Of a stretch of DNA of 44,229 nucleotides, positions 25,364 through 33,853 are shown in pieces. The position numbers and the translations under genes were made by a program. Origin of the DNA: a virus; the IMG/VR virus record IMGVR_UViG_3300025000_000182, positions 1-44,229 of that record; one strand, written 5' to 3'. How positions within the stretch are numbered: the first letter of the stretch is position 1; every line of letters begins with the position of its first letter. The notes under the pieces are model-generated. The model made no database searches and had not been told where the DNA came from. It saw only the letters and a program-made list of their open reading frames with translations.

Positions 25364-26683
25364 TTATACCCCCATAACAAACATGCCACGTTTAGCGTTA
25401 AATGTAACTTTTGTCTCCACCCCTGTCGCTCCATTCCGATTTTTTGCCAAATTTATTTCTGTGCTGCCCTGATCAGGACTTGCATACGGGTTTTCGATTT
25501 TATCATAATACCCGCCCCGGTACAGGAAAAAAACCATATCCGCATCCTCTTCAATTGCTCCCGTTGCTTTAAGATCAGAGAGCGTAGGGCGTTTATTAAC
25601 ACGCTCCTCAACCTTCCTGCCGATCTGACACAGAAGAACAATCGGAATCCTGAGTTCTTTTTTAAGATCCGCTATCCGGTTGCAGTTTTGCGTAAAACCT
25701 TGATATTCTGTCAGTTTCGGCGGATATTGAATTTTGGACAGCTGATCTATAAAAATAATTTGAGATCCCCTTTTTTTTGCCACACGGCATTTCCGGACCA
25801 CATCTTCAATTTTACACCCTGAATCATCGATATCGATTTGGAGATACGACAGCCGACTACAGGCCGATTCTATTTCCGCAAACGAGGCGGCAGAGAGCCC
25901 ATTTTTGGCATAAAAACACAAAGAATTAACGTCTGCCTCATCGGATAAATATCTATCAGTCAGGGCCTCCTTATCCATTTCCAGGGATAAGATCGTGCTT
26001 TTAACCCCCTGTAAAGCAAGGTGTTTTGATATCGATAACATCAACGCCGTTTTGCCCATGCTCGGGCGGGCGGCAATGATTATCAGCTTGCTGCCTGTGA
26101 TATGCATCGCATTGTTCAAAACCGGGAAACCAAAATTTAACCCGCCCATTTTAGGGTCCGCCTGGGCTGCCTTTATCCTGCCGATCGCATCTGTTACAAG
26201 GCTGTCCATACTCACAAAATCATCTTTTGTGCTCGTTGTTTTTAGAGATAAAATATATTCTTGTGCTTTGGAAACAAACTCTTCCGGATCAACGGTTTTA
26301 TAACCCTCATCGATGATGGACATGCAAGACAAAATAGCTTTCCGGACCGTCGACAAACCCTTAATCCCCTTTGCGTATGCCTTGACATTAGCGGCGATAG
26401 CAGCACAATCAACCATCATCGACAGATGCCCTATCCCGCCGATCAATTTTGCCTGATCTGTGGCTATTAGACGCTGCCCTACCGTAACCAGGTCAACCGG
26501 CTGTTTTTCTACAAACAGGGCCGTCATGACGGAAAAAATTATACCGTGCGCTGGTTTATAAAAATCATCCGGTGTTAATTCTTCTGTGTGTCCAAAGCCG
26601 GAATTATCAATAAGCAGCGCCGTTATCAACGATTCTTCCATTTCAAGATTATTCGGTAACACTCTGTCAATCTGTTTTTTCAT
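25364..26683 (-). CDS. dnaB: Replicative DNA helicase, DnaB type, 439 aa
   Basis: The N-terminal domain (NNLEMEESLITALLID, then PDDFYKPAHGIIF) is the primase-interacting domain of DnaB. The C-terminal RecA-like domain has Walker A ARPSMGKTA (about residues 207-215), Walker B IIFIDQLSKI (about 313) and an arginine-rich finger area near KKRGSQ and RKVEERVNKRP. Length is close to bacterial DnaB. It starts with an ATGA overlap on the initiator stop. It would unwind DNA at the fork together with host polymerase; I see no phage polymerase in this window. Confidence 0.9.
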   Translation of the reverse strand: MKKQIDRVLPNNLEMEESLITALLIDNSGFGHTEELTPDDFYKPAHGIIFSVMTALFVEKQPVDLVTVGQRLIATDQAKLIGGIGHLSMMVDCAAIAANVKAYAKGIKGLSTVRKAILSCMSIIDEGYKTVDPEEFVSKAQEYILSLKTTSTKDDFVSMDSLVTDAIGRIKAAQADPKMGGLNFGFPVLNNAMHITGSKLIIIAARPSMGKTALMLSISKHLALQGVKSTILSLEMDKEALTDRYLSDEADVNSLCFYAKNGLSAASFAEIESACSRLSYLQIDIDDSGCKIEDVVRKCRVAKKRGSQIIFIDQLSKIQYPPKLTEYQGFTQNCNRIADLKKELRIPIVLLCQIGRKVEERVNKRPTLSDLKATGAIEEDADMVFFLYRGGYYDKIENPYASPDQGSTEINLAKNRNGATGVETKVTFNAKRGMFVMGV

Positions 26684-27495
26684 GATAAGAAATCCGCTAT
26701 TCTTTGCTCGTCGGTTTGTGTTTGAGATGGTTGGTATGCTTTTGCTTTGTGTTCATCTTTGAACCAATTTGCGACCATCTTTTGCTTCCAGTTTTTGATG
26801 GCATTTCCCCTTGAATCATGCCAATCGCCGGTATTATAGTATTTAAAAGCTTTTTCCGCTGTAGATTTTAAATACCCGTTTTCGATAAAATAATTAACGA
26901 CCTCATCAACGGACGGCGGTATGAATTTTTTAGACGGGGCAGGTTTTCTTAGGGGGGGGATTTCTTTTTCTTTTTCTTTTTCTTTTTCTTTTTCTTTTTC
27001 TTTATTCTTATAATTCTTAACATTCTTCTCATTCTTGTTTATATAAGAAGGTTCACTACCGGTCCGTTCGTTGGTCCGTTCGTTGGTCCGTTCGTTGGTC
27101 CGTTCGTAGTTTTCTGGTGTCTGGAAAAAGCTATAATTAATGATAGTTATAAGAGTCCCGTGAGGTCCGTTCGTTAGGTCGATCATACGTTCGTTCATTA
27201 GTCCGTTCATTGCTCTCTTCGTTGCGCTCTCATTGTAACGCTCAGTCCGGTATCCAATTTTCCAGGACAAAGCCTCTCTGATTTCCGCGTACGTCCTGAT
27301 CAATTGCCCTCGCTTGACAACAAAACCGTTTCTCTTGACATCTACATGGTTGGCCTCCCGGAGGAGATAATCCCATATCTCCCGCGCAATAGGTTGTGCG
27401 TGAGATATCCAACTGTTTTTAATCGTTCTCGCTTTGATGTAATAGCCGCCAGGGATAACCCCGGTTCGAGTTAAAGATATTTGCCGTTCTTCCAT
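26680..27495 (-). CDS. Replication initiator / DnaD-like protein, 271 aa
   Basis: I choose ATG 27495, preceded by AGGTGAT; a TTG two codons upstream is also in frame. The N-terminal 110 residues look like a winged-helix domain (ISHAQPIAREIWDYLLREANHVD, then RGQLIRTYAEIREALSW). Then come low-complexity repeats ERTN and KE, and a C-terminal DnaD-like helical domain (VDEVVNYFIENGYLKSTAEKAFKYYNTGDW, then NWKQKMVANWF). This arrangement is like phage initiators that load DnaB at the origin. The gene lies directly upstream of dnaB. Two repeat elements within it may form the origin. Confidence 0.75.
   Translation of the reverse strand: MEERQISLTRTGVIPGGYYIKARTIKNSWISHAQPIAREIWDYLLREANHVDVKRNGFVVKRGQLIRTYAEIREALSWKIGYRTERYNESATKRAMNGLMNERMIDLTNGPHGTLITIINYSFFQTPENYERTNERTNERTNERTGSEPSYINKNEKNVKNYKNKEKEKEKEKEKEKEIPPLRKPAPSKKFIPPSVDEVVNYFIENGYLKSTAEKAFKYYNTGDWHDSRGNAIKNWKQKMVANWFKDEHKAKAYQPSQTQTDEQRIADFLS
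26961..27003 (-). repeat. Hexanucleotide polypyrimidine run in the initiator gene
   Basis: About seven tandem copies of a TTTTTC-type 6-base unit on the plus strand, coding alternating Lys and Glu on the minus strand. Because the unit is 6 bases, slippage keeps the frame. A perfect polypurine-polypyrimidine run next to the iteron block may serve as an easily melted region. Confidence 0.8.
27061..27175. repeat. Iteron-like 12-bp repeats in the initiator gene (candidate origin)
   Basis: GGTCCGTTCGTT occurs as four tandem copies at 27061-27108 (the last differs in its final base), and again as an exact copy at 27164-27175. Further partial copies lie around 27185-27211. The tandem copies encode Glu-Arg-Thr-Asn; the exact copy at 27164 is read in a different frame (Thr-Asn-Gly). 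Selection on the DNA rather than on the peptide is therefore likely. Iterons within the initiator gene followed by an AT-rich run are the layout of lambda ori within O. Confidence 0.65.
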
Positions 27496-27530
27496 TCGCA
27501 ATCACCTATATATACCACCGTCAAATTTTT

Positions 27531-27565
27531 GACACCAAGCGGAGCCCCTTGCTCTGCCTGGTGTC
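27531..27565 (-). promoter_or_regulatory. Intercistronic hairpin between SbcC-like and initiator genes
   Basis: GACACCA (27531-27537) pairs with TGGTGTC (27559-27565), and the inner GCGGAGC with GCTCTGC allows a longer stem with one weak pair. No T-tract follows on the minus strand. It may be an RNA-processing or attenuation site that separates recombination genes from replication genes. Confidence 0.45.
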
Positions 27566-27574
27566 ACCCCTGAC

Positions 27575-30136
27575 CTACATTCCTGATTCCGAAACAATAC
27601 CGCCCTTCTGAAACAGGAGCGAGTGATCGGCCATGGCCTGGCACTCCGGAATATGAGAAATGAAAAACAGCTTTTCAAAATGCCCCTGAACCATCAAGGC
27701 CCGGTACATCTGGATAAACCGCTCTGCTTTTTCTTTATCCAGGGCTCCGGATTCTTCATCTGCAAAGCAGGTGGCAAAATGAATACCGGATTTTTCGGTA
27801 TTGACCAGGATCTGAGCGGCTTTGAACGCTTGTAATATCCAAACCGATTCCCCTCCTGAAAAGTCACAAAGTGAATATGATTGCCCATCTCCACGGGTGA
27901 TCATAATATCCAGGACTTCCGCACCCGTTTCCGGGTCCTGAGTGATCAGGTCCAAATAAAATTCCCCCCCATATGCCGCATGGAGGAGGTCATTTGCAAT
28001 ACCGGTCAAAAGGGGAGCTGCCGCCGAAATTTCAAGGGCTTGCAATCCGGATTTTGAAACAGCATCCCGGACATATGCCCATTTTCCAATTTCTTCACGG
28101 ATAAACGATTCTCGCAGTTTTAACCGGGTTATTTCTTCGATGTCTTTTTTCGCTGCCATTGCCTTATCTTCAAGGACAGCAATCGTTTTTTCGATATCAG
28201 AAACAACCTGTATCGATACTTTTAGGGATAACTGAGCAATCCGGATGCCTTGTTCTGTAATATCAATATCGATATTGATATTTTCTTGCGTCCTGGCCGG
28301 TGTGGACATTATCACATCTAATGATAGGGGTGCGGCTTCTGATTCAAGTTTCACGATCTTTGTCCTAAAATCAAAATCTCTTGATGCGAATGCCTGATTT
28401 CTTTCCTCAATAGATGTTTGTAATAAGGCTATTTTTTGTTCTGCTAAATCCATTTCTGATTTTTTCATAGATAGGATTTCGAGCCGGGAAATTTTTTCCG
28501 GAATTACTGACTGTTTTAATTTGAGTTCCGTATAACCAGACAACAGAGAGTCTTTCCTCTTTTCAAGCTTTGTCATTTCGGTCAAAAGCTCGGTCTCTTT
28601 TTTATTCAAATCCTTCCTTTTTTGGTCGCTCTCGGCCGTAAGGGTGTCTTTCTCACAAGCCACTGATTTAATAGTCATCACGGCCTTATTAAGAGAGGCG
28701 AATATTTCTTCTTTTTCATGTTCGGCAGCTAAAATCAGCCCCTTGTTTTTTTCAATAGCATCAGCTATTTCTTTTTCCTTCGCAGGCTTCATGCCTATTT
28801 TATCAAACGCATTTTTGATAAACGGACAGGCATCAATTCCACAACCATCCGGGCGGAGAGCCAATAAGGATTCCGCAGCTTTAAATTGTTCAAGGTCTTT
28901 TCGCAGGGCTTTAATTACCGGGTCATCCCCCAGGGCTGCAAGTTTGATATTAATGTCTGCAATTTTCCGTTCCGTTTCACTTTTATCGACATTGAGCAAT
29001 TTTGTATACTCGACAATCCCCTTGAGTACCGGATCATTATCTAACCCGATCCGATCCGATTTTAGATTTACGAGAGCAAGATATATATCTGAGAGTTTTT
29101 CTTTATTAACTGTAGCTTCAATTGATACCGCCTCTATATCAGCCGCAAGGGTGGATTCTTCTTTCATGAGTTCGGCAATCGTCCGTTCCGCAGAAAGAAT
29201 TTCTTCTTTCTGATCTACCAGGCTTTGCAGGGGAAAAATTTCTTCCTCTTTTGAATCAATCCAGTCGTTATGTTTCCGGCTGGATTCTAACATCTCCGCC
29301 TTGAGAACAACAATCTGATCCGCAATTGCAGAAAGCTGCTTCCTTTTTTCAGTCAAAACAGCTTCTTGTTTTTGTACTTCTGCGGATTCTCTTTGGAGTG
29401 TGGCCAATTCTTCCTGACCCAAAGATACCTTCTTTTCTCCCTCAGAAATTTCCGCCTTTTTAACATCAAAGGACGCTCTGTTTTCCGCCAATGATGTTGC
29501 ATTCCTGGAAATTTCATCTTCCCTGGCTGAATAATATTCCAGATCCCGAATAACTTCCGAGAGCGCCCCCTCACATTCTTTGATACAAGCCCCGGCATTG
29601 TGCCAGTATGTGGTGTATTTTTCAAGACCCAGGAGTTCAATCAAAAGCTGCTTGAACTCTCCGGTCTTGAGATCTGTAAGCTTTTTTCCGCCCTGGCAGC
29701 TAAAAATGGACGAATAGAAAAGGTCCTCTGAACCAAATAGTTCAGACACCTTCTTTTTATATTCGCTGATTTTTCCCTTAACGACAGGCACACCGTCGCA
29801 ATAAATATAACCTTCCGGTGACATGGTTGTTCCTGCCGGGATCTCAACCCGGAAAACATATTTTTTCCCTTGAAAGAGATAGCAAACTTCTTTATAGCTA
29901 TCCCGAAGCCGGAACTGCTTTTTGAAATTGTACTTTTGAGGGTTTTTCTGTTGCCTGGATGGGAATACTGGGAACGGAGAAAGCAGCTCCATGAATGTCG
30001 TTTTCCCCTGTCCATTATTCCCAGCCAGGTTAATCAGGCCAGAAAGATTTTCAAAGTTTACAGCGATCTCATCAACTCCGAGACCATAGTGAATGCCAAA
30101 ACTTCCTTTCACTTTTATATATTGCAAATTTGCCAT
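27575..30136 (-). CDS. sbcC: SbcC/Rad50-like ATPase, 853 aa
   Basis: The N-terminal ATPase part has Walker A GNNGQGKTT (39-47). Long coiled coils follow (many Glu/Lys/Leu heptads between about 170 and 700), broken near 430 by CGIDAC, a Cys-pair hook that is wider than the usual CxxC. The C-terminal lobe holds the signature SGGES (near 760), Walker B with FADEESGALD (near 793) and the H-loop FFISHIPE. The start ATG overlaps the SbcD-like stop. With the SbcD-like nuclease it probably processes DNA ends for recombination-dependent replication, as T4 gp46/47 do. Confidence 0.9.
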   Translation of the reverse strand: MANLQYIKVKGSFGIHYGLGVDEIAVNFENLSGLINLAGNNGQGKTTFMELLSPFPVFPSRQQKNPQKYNFKKQFRLRDSYKEVCYLFQGKKYVFRVEIPAGTTMSPEGYIYCDGVPVVKGKISEYKKKVSELFGSEDLFYSSIFSCQGGKKLTDLKTGEFKQLLIELLGLEKYTTYWHNAGACIKECEGALSEVIRDLEYYSAREDEISRNATSLAENRASFDVKKAEISEGEKKVSLGQEELATLQRESAEVQKQEAVLTEKRKQLSAIADQIVVLKAEMLESSRKHNDWIDSKEEEIFPLQSLVDQKEEILSAERTIAELMKEESTLAADIEAVSIEATVNKEKLSDIYLALVNLKSDRIGLDNDPVLKGIVEYTKLLNVDKSETERKIADINIKLAALGDDPVIKALRKDLEQFKAAESLLALRPDGCGIDACPFIKNAFDKIGMKPAKEKEIADAIEKNKGLILAAEHEKEEIFASLNKAVMTIKSVACEKDTLTAESDQKRKDLNKKETELLTEMTKLEKRKDSLLSGYTELKLKQSVIPEKISRLEILSMKKSEMDLAEQKIALLQTSIEERNQAFASRDFDFRTKIVKLESEAAPLSLDVIMSTPARTQENINIDIDITEQGIRIAQLSLKVSIQVVSDIEKTIAVLEDKAMAAKKDIEEITRLKLRESFIREEIGKWAYVRDAVSKSGLQALEISAAAPLLTGIANDLLHAAYGGEFYLDLITQDPETGAEVLDIMITRGDGQSYSLCDFSGGESVWILQAFKAAQILVNTEKSGIHFATCFADEESGALDKEKAERFIQMYRALMVQGHFEKLFFISHIPECQAMADHSLLFQKGGIVSESGM

Positions 30137-31470
30137 TATTCCACCTCTCTTTCTTTCTCAATTCCGTTAACGATTTGTGCCGGTTTGTCCTGATTAAGCC
30201 GTGTTTGACAGTGTTTAACCAGGTCAGCAAGGTTAAGATTCTCTAAGTTTTCAAACAGATCTAAAACCCCTTCCGGGACCGGTTGACTTCTGTGGTTTGC
30301 GAGCGCTCGGACCTTATCTATCAGCGACACCGCCTTGATAATCCCCTCGTCCCTTGAATTTTCCCGCCGCACCCGGTCAATTTCCAAGATAACATTATCT
30401 GCACCGGCTTCTTTGATCGCCTGTTTCAGGGCGGATTGATTTATTCTCCTAATATCGTCTATCCAGAGTGTGATTTTTACCTTTGCCCAGTATCCTGGTT
30501 TCTCCTGGCCGCCGCTGTCGAGGATGTCAGAAACAACAGTCTGGATAAACTCCCTGTCCAGGATCGCTGGATCAGAGACACAATTATAATTGACCTGAAT
30601 CATTTCCCGGGTGGGGGTCTGGATGAACTCATGCCGGTCGGGTTCGTTGTCATCGCAGATATCATGTATGTAAAAGCCCTTGGCTTGGCCCTGCTCTCCA
30701 AAATCTTTCCGGAAAATTGATCCGGCGTGGAATGCTTTTTTCCCGGATGGCATGTCATAACCCTGAACCATGTGTATATGGCCCAGGAGGCATATATTCG
30801 CCTGAGCCATAGAAAGAGTTTCGGTATCAATAGCAATGTCCGTACCGGGGAGGGTTTGCGTTTCTGAAATTTTTGATCCCTTCATTGAAAAATGGCCGTT
30901 CAGGACGTGCGGTACTCGTGGAAATTGTTTTGCTGCCTGCCCGAACCCGGCAAAGATGGAACCCATGGCCTGGGCGATGTTCTGATTATCAGCTTCTATC
31001 CCCTGTCGGTTTTTCCAGAATTCTTTTGTTGGGGCTGGAATTTGTGTTACGGCAAGGATTATCTGCCCGGACGGGACGTATGTATCCTTAACCCATTCAT
31101 AGGCAATTTTGTCCCGATTTCTTTCAAATTGCCGGAGATAAATTTGCTCCGGTTTTGTGCTGACATAAATTGGGTTTTTCCCGGAAACATATTTCAAAAT
31201 CTCCGGTGTCTGTCCGTCGTGGCTTGGGGTCCCGACCACAACGGCAACCGGTGCGATATTTGATAGCCGTCTGAACTGATCGGCTATCGTTTTTGCTGAT
31301 TTGGTGTCAGTTCCAAGATATTGGCTGTTCGTCACGTCCCCGGAGCAAATGATCACATCCGGGCGTTTCTGTTCGGCCACGCCGATCATATATTCCATGC
31401 AGTTTTTTATTTCATCATGATTCTTTTCCTCATAATGCACGTCTGCAAAATGCAAAATGCTTGCTCCCAT
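30136..31470 (-). CDS. sbcD: SbcD/Mre11-like nuclease subunit, 444 aa
   Basis: A calcineurin-like phosphoesterase. Metal-binding motifs are seen in order: FADVHY (8-13), GDVTNS (44-49), GTPSHD (80-85, where most relatives have GNHD), NGHFS (191-195) and GHIHM (230-234). The C-terminal part is helical and may bind the SbcC coiled coil. Start and stop both lie in TAATG overlaps, so it is tightly coupled to its neighbours. The missing Asn in the GNHD box is odd, since that Asn is usually a metal ligand; the His and Asp are kept. Confidence 0.85.
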   Translation of the reverse strand: MGASILHFADVHYEEKNHDEIKNCMEYMIGVAEQKRPDVIICSGDVTNSQYLGTDTKSAKTIADQFRRLSNIAPVAVVVGTPSHDGQTPEILKYVSGKNPIYVSTKPEQIYLRQFERNRDKIAYEWVKDTYVPSGQIILAVTQIPAPTKEFWKNRQGIEADNQNIAQAMGSIFAGFGQAAKQFPRVPHVLNGHFSMKGSKISETQTLPGTDIAIDTETLSMAQANICLLGHIHMVQGYDMPSGKKAFHAGSIFRKDFGEQGQAKGFYIHDICDDNEPDRHEFIQTPTREMIQVNYNCVSDPAILDREFIQTVVSDILDSGGQEKPGYWAKVKITLWIDDIRRINQSALKQAIKEAGADNVILEIDRVRRENSRDEGIIKAVSLIDKVRALANHRSQPVPEGVLDLFENLENLNLADLVKHCQTRLNQDKPAQIVNGIEKEREVE

Positions 31471-32504
31471 TATTTTTTCCTCCCTTCCTCTATTATGTGT
31501 ATAAAATATCCAGTCCGGTCAGCCTGCTCCCATTTGTGGAGTGGTGCCTTCCTGGATGACATGGTCTTTTCGTGTGCCGTATATCCGGTTTTTTTGATAG
31601 CGGCTTCGATCGTTTTTACCTGATCTTCAGGAGACTGGTTCTCAAAATCCAGCAACCTGGATTCGTCCGAGGTTGGAGTTTGTCCGAGACGCTCAATGGT
31701 CTCATCGGACCCGGAAACCTCTTTTATCTCTTTTTTGTTTTGTGGAAGCTGCACTTGTGGAGAGGCTTGTCCATAGATTCCAAGTGATGCCTGCGCAAAA
31801 CTCGCAATCTGGACCTGCTGAACCAGCGGGTTCAGCGAATCCAAGACATACCTCACCATATAAAAGTTTTTTGATATGCCGTCGTGATTATTTTTATCAT
31901 TTGGGTATGGAGAAAAGGCCACCGGCAAATGAAGGATATTCCGGATCACCCGGACCTGGGCACCTGATTCACATCGTTCGTCCAGGGTCTCTTTGATCTG
32001 GTTGATGTCCCGCTCTGTATAAAACCGGATAAATTCTTTTTCATCGGCCGGCCAGGGAGTTTTCCCTTTTCCGGCCTTGAAATCCTTAACTTTAAAAGAA
32101 AACTGAGTCCGATATTTTTCTTCAATTGATCCCCTCTTGGCATCCAAATTAATATGTTTATGCCCTACCATCTCTGCCCAGAGCCCTTCTTGAGTTCGGA
32201 ACCGGCCAACAACCCTGAACGAGCAATAATTATTGGGATTATCCCGGTTATCTATGCGGCCTACCCTCCCTGATTCAGCAGCCCATTGAATACCGGCAGC
32301 ATCAGCAAGTTTCATGAAAGCATGGTGGTGGATGCCGAATTTACCGGAAGTCACGTAAAAATCTTCCGGTTTTAATTTAATAATATCCAGCACCGGGACA
32401 AATATCCCGTTTGCCTGGGGCAACGGTGTTGACGGAACAAAAATAAAATGTCCGTCTTTTTTAGCCTGAGTGAGTTTTTCCCTCAACTCTGCATTCTGGT
32501 CCAT
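31470..32504 (-). CDS. Possible single-strand annealing protein, 344 aa
   Basis: The gene has a strong AAGGAGG site. The pattern GIHHHAFMKLADAAGIQW, then NNYCSFRVVGRFRTQEGLW, and later QVRVIRNILHLPVAFSPYP, recalls phage proteins of the RecT/annealing-protein kind, in which a related AAGI motif is followed by a hallmark Tyr-Cys strand. It is the first gene of the recombination operon, directly before SbcD and SbcC, where an annealing protein would be expected. The C-terminal third is low in conservation-like features. Family membership is not certain. Confidence 0.45.
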   Translation of the reverse strand: MDQNAELREKLTQAKKDGHFIFVPSTPLPQANGIFVPVLDIIKLKPEDFYVTSGKFGIHHHAFMKLADAAGIQWAAESGRVGRIDNRDNPNNYCSFRVVGRFRTQEGLWAEMVGHKHINLDAKRGSIEEKYRTQFSFKVKDFKAGKGKTPWPADEKEFIRFYTERDINQIKETLDERCESGAQVRVIRNILHLPVAFSPYPNDKNNHDGISKNFYMVRYVLDSLNPLVQQVQIASFAQASLGIYGQASPQVQLPQNKKEIKEVSGSDETIERLGQTPTSDESRLLDFENQSPEDQVKTIEAAIKKTGYTAHEKTMSSRKAPLHKWEQADRTGYFIHIIEEGRKK

Positions 32505-32553
32505 GAGAACCTCCTTCTTAAATATAAATGGTTTTGATTTTTTCTTCGAGGCG

Positions 32554-32570
32554 GGCCGATGTGGGATCGA
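32554..32570. repeat. 17-bp element GGCCGRTGTGGGATCGA, copy 1
   Basis: This element occurs at 32554-32570 and at 32944-32960 in the same orientation with one difference (GGCCGA against GGCCGG). The two copies flank the HTH gene at 32670. They may be binding sites of that protein, or a shared regulatory sequence moved by duplication. It is not a plausible attachment site because no integrase is present. Confidence 0.5.
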
Positions 32571-32572
32571 TG

Positions 32573-32669
32573 GCGGGAATCATCGCATATAAAAAGAGGA
32601 TAAGTCAACAGTATTTTTTTTAAAAAAAACAATTTGACATTATCTAATTTGTCTAATAGCATATGACCC
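32573..32669. promoter_or_regulatory. Divergent promoter region of the two large early operons
   Basis: On the plus strand, TTGACA (32634-32639) and TAGCAT (32657-32662) are 17 bases apart; the -35 is perfect and the -10 weak. The expected start lies at about 32669-32670, at the ATG of the HTH gene, so the transcript may be leaderless. On the minus strand TTGACT with GATGAT 18 bases away (about 32612 down to 32583) is a weaker candidate for the recombination operon. The region also contains a T8-A8 tract that would be rigid or bent. Confidence 0.5.
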
Positions 32670-32924
32670 ATGAAACTAACATTTAGAAAAATAGCGAGTG
32701 AGACCGGCCTTTCAAAGGCATACGTCCACCTGCTATTAACAAGAAGGTTTAACAATCCAACGCTTAGGACTATTGAGGCGTTGGGTTGTTTTTTTAAGTG
32801 CCGCCCAGACCTGGAAGTGATCAGGAAAAAATATGCTCGATTGTGCGACAGGAGACCGGCTTTGCCAACGTCCACCGCCAATGTTTGCATTTCTGAAAAC
32901 GGAAAAGACAGGGCGGAAAAGTAG
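32670..32924 (+). CDS. HTH regulator, Cro/CI-like, 84 aa
   Basis: Residues 1-45 read as a HTH_3/Cro-type domain: FRKIASETGLSKAYVHLLLTRRFNNPTLRTIEALGCFF, including the typical turn GLS and the recognition helix KAYVHLLLTRR. The C-terminus is short and lacks a cleavage or dimerisation domain like that of CI. There is almost no leader, so translation may start on a leaderless transcript. It is the first gene of the plus-strand early operon and divergent to the recombination operon, suggesting it regulates both. Confidence 0.75.
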   Translation: MKLTFRKIASETGLSKAYVHLLLTRRFNNPTLRTIEALGCFFKCRPDLEVIRKKYARLCDRRPALPTSTANVCISENGKDRAEK

Positions 32925-32943
32925 TTTTTTTTTTAAAGAGTCT

Positions 32944-32960
32944 GGCCGGTGTGGGATCGA
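32944..32960. repeat. 17-bp element GGCCGRTGTGGGATCGA, copy 2
   Basis: See copy 1 at 32554-32570. This copy lies 27 bases before the start of the first solenoid gene, so it could be a regulatory site for that gene. Confidence 0.5.
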
Positions 32961-32986
32961 AAAGAATCTTTAAAAAGGAGAAGTAA

Positions 32987-33679
32987 ATGAAGAAGAACAC
33001 AGTTTATGTTGAAGGTGTGGGGTATGTTGATATTAGAATAACAACGCTGCATGCCAATTCTGCGGAGTCAATACCGGCAACGCTGGTTAATCTCACCCGG
33101 CTGTCCGCCAATTCTGCGAAGAAAATCCCGGCAACACTGGTGAATCTCACCTGGCTGCATGCCAATTCTGCCAAGATAATCCCAGAAACCTTGGTGAATC
33201 TCACAACACTGTATGCCGATTCTGCGGAGGTAATCCAGGCAACGCTGGTGAACCTCACCCGGCTATCTGCCGATTCTGCGAAGGTAATCCCGGGCACACT
33301 GGTGAATCTCACAGAGTTGTATGCCCATTCAGCTAAGAAAATCCCGGCTGAATTGGTGAGTCTCACCTGGCTGTATGCCAATTCAGCTAAGAAAATCCCG
33401 GCTGAATTGGTTAATCTCACCCGGCTATCCGCCAATTCTGCGAAGAAAATCCCGGCAACACTGGTGAATCTCACCTGGCTGCATGCCAATTCTGCCAAGA
33501 TAATCCCAGAAACCTTGGTGAATCTCACAACACTGTATGCCGATTCTGCGGAGGTAATCCAGGCAACGCTGGTGAACCTCACCTGGCTATCTGCCGATTC
33601 TGCGGAGTCAATCCCGGCTGAATTGGTGAACCTCAAAACGCTGTATGCCGATTCGGCCAAATCTAAAAAGGAGAAGTAA
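32987..33679 (+). CDS. Leucine-rich solenoid protein 1, 230 aa
   Basis: Strong AAGGAG site before ATG. After a 22-residue N-terminal cap (MKKNTVYVEGVGYVDIRITTLH), eleven 18-residue repeats follow, of the form A[DHN]SA[KE]xIPxTLVNLTxLx (DNA 33053-33646), then a short Lys-rich tail (ADSAKSKKEK). The tail is encoded by sequence that also carries the ribosome site of the next gene. Repeats 2-4 recur as repeats 8-10. The repeat periodicity suits an LRR-like beta-solenoid; a binding function is likely, but the ligand is unknown. Confidence 0.75.
   Translation: MKKNTVYVEGVGYVDIRITTLHANSAESIPATLVNLTRLSANSAKKIPATLVNLTWLHANSAKIIPETLVNLTTLYADSAEVIQATLVNLTRLSADSAKVIPGTLVNLTELYAHSAKKIPAELVSLTWLYANSAKKIPAELVNLTRLSANSAKKIPATLVNLTWLHANSAKIIPETLVNLTTLYADSAEVIQATLVNLTWLSADSAESIPAELVNLKTLYADSAKSKKEK
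33053..33646 (+). repeat. Eleven 54-bp coding repeats (solenoid gene 1)
   Basis: Unit length 54 bp. A block of three units (around 33107-33268) recurs 324 bp downstream, six units away, nearly unchanged. Confidence 0.85.
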
Positions 33680-33853
33680 ATGAAAAAAGCTATGAAAGTG
33701 TTGCCCGCAATTTGGATCGTGACCGGAATCATTTTAGTGACAGGTGAGGCAAATGACGCTAAAAGCCAGTTGCTATTAGCCGTCATCGGCGTGATGGTGG
33801 CGTGTGTCGGCGGGTATTGGTTTTCTTATCTCTGTGAGAGAGATGATGAGTAA
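33680..33853 (+). CDS. Two-span membrane protein, 57 aa
   Basis: ATG at 33680 follows directly after the solenoid-gene stop, with an AAGGAG site. Two hydrophobic stretches (VLPAIWIVTGIILVTG and LLLAVIGVMVACVGGYWF) are joined by a short polar loop (EANDAKSQ), so an inner membrane hairpin is likely. The C-terminus is acidic (CERDDE). It overlaps the helicase gene by 11 bases. No family is known; it may anchor a neighbour or affect the membrane. Confidence 0.6.
   Translation: MKKAMKVLPAIWIVTGIILVTGEANDAKSQLLLAVIGVMVACVGGYWFSYLCERDDE

Noticed and set aside
32554-32960. Attachment-site pair of an integrated element
   Set aside because: No integrase or excisionase was found, and the repeat is only 17 bases with one mismatch.
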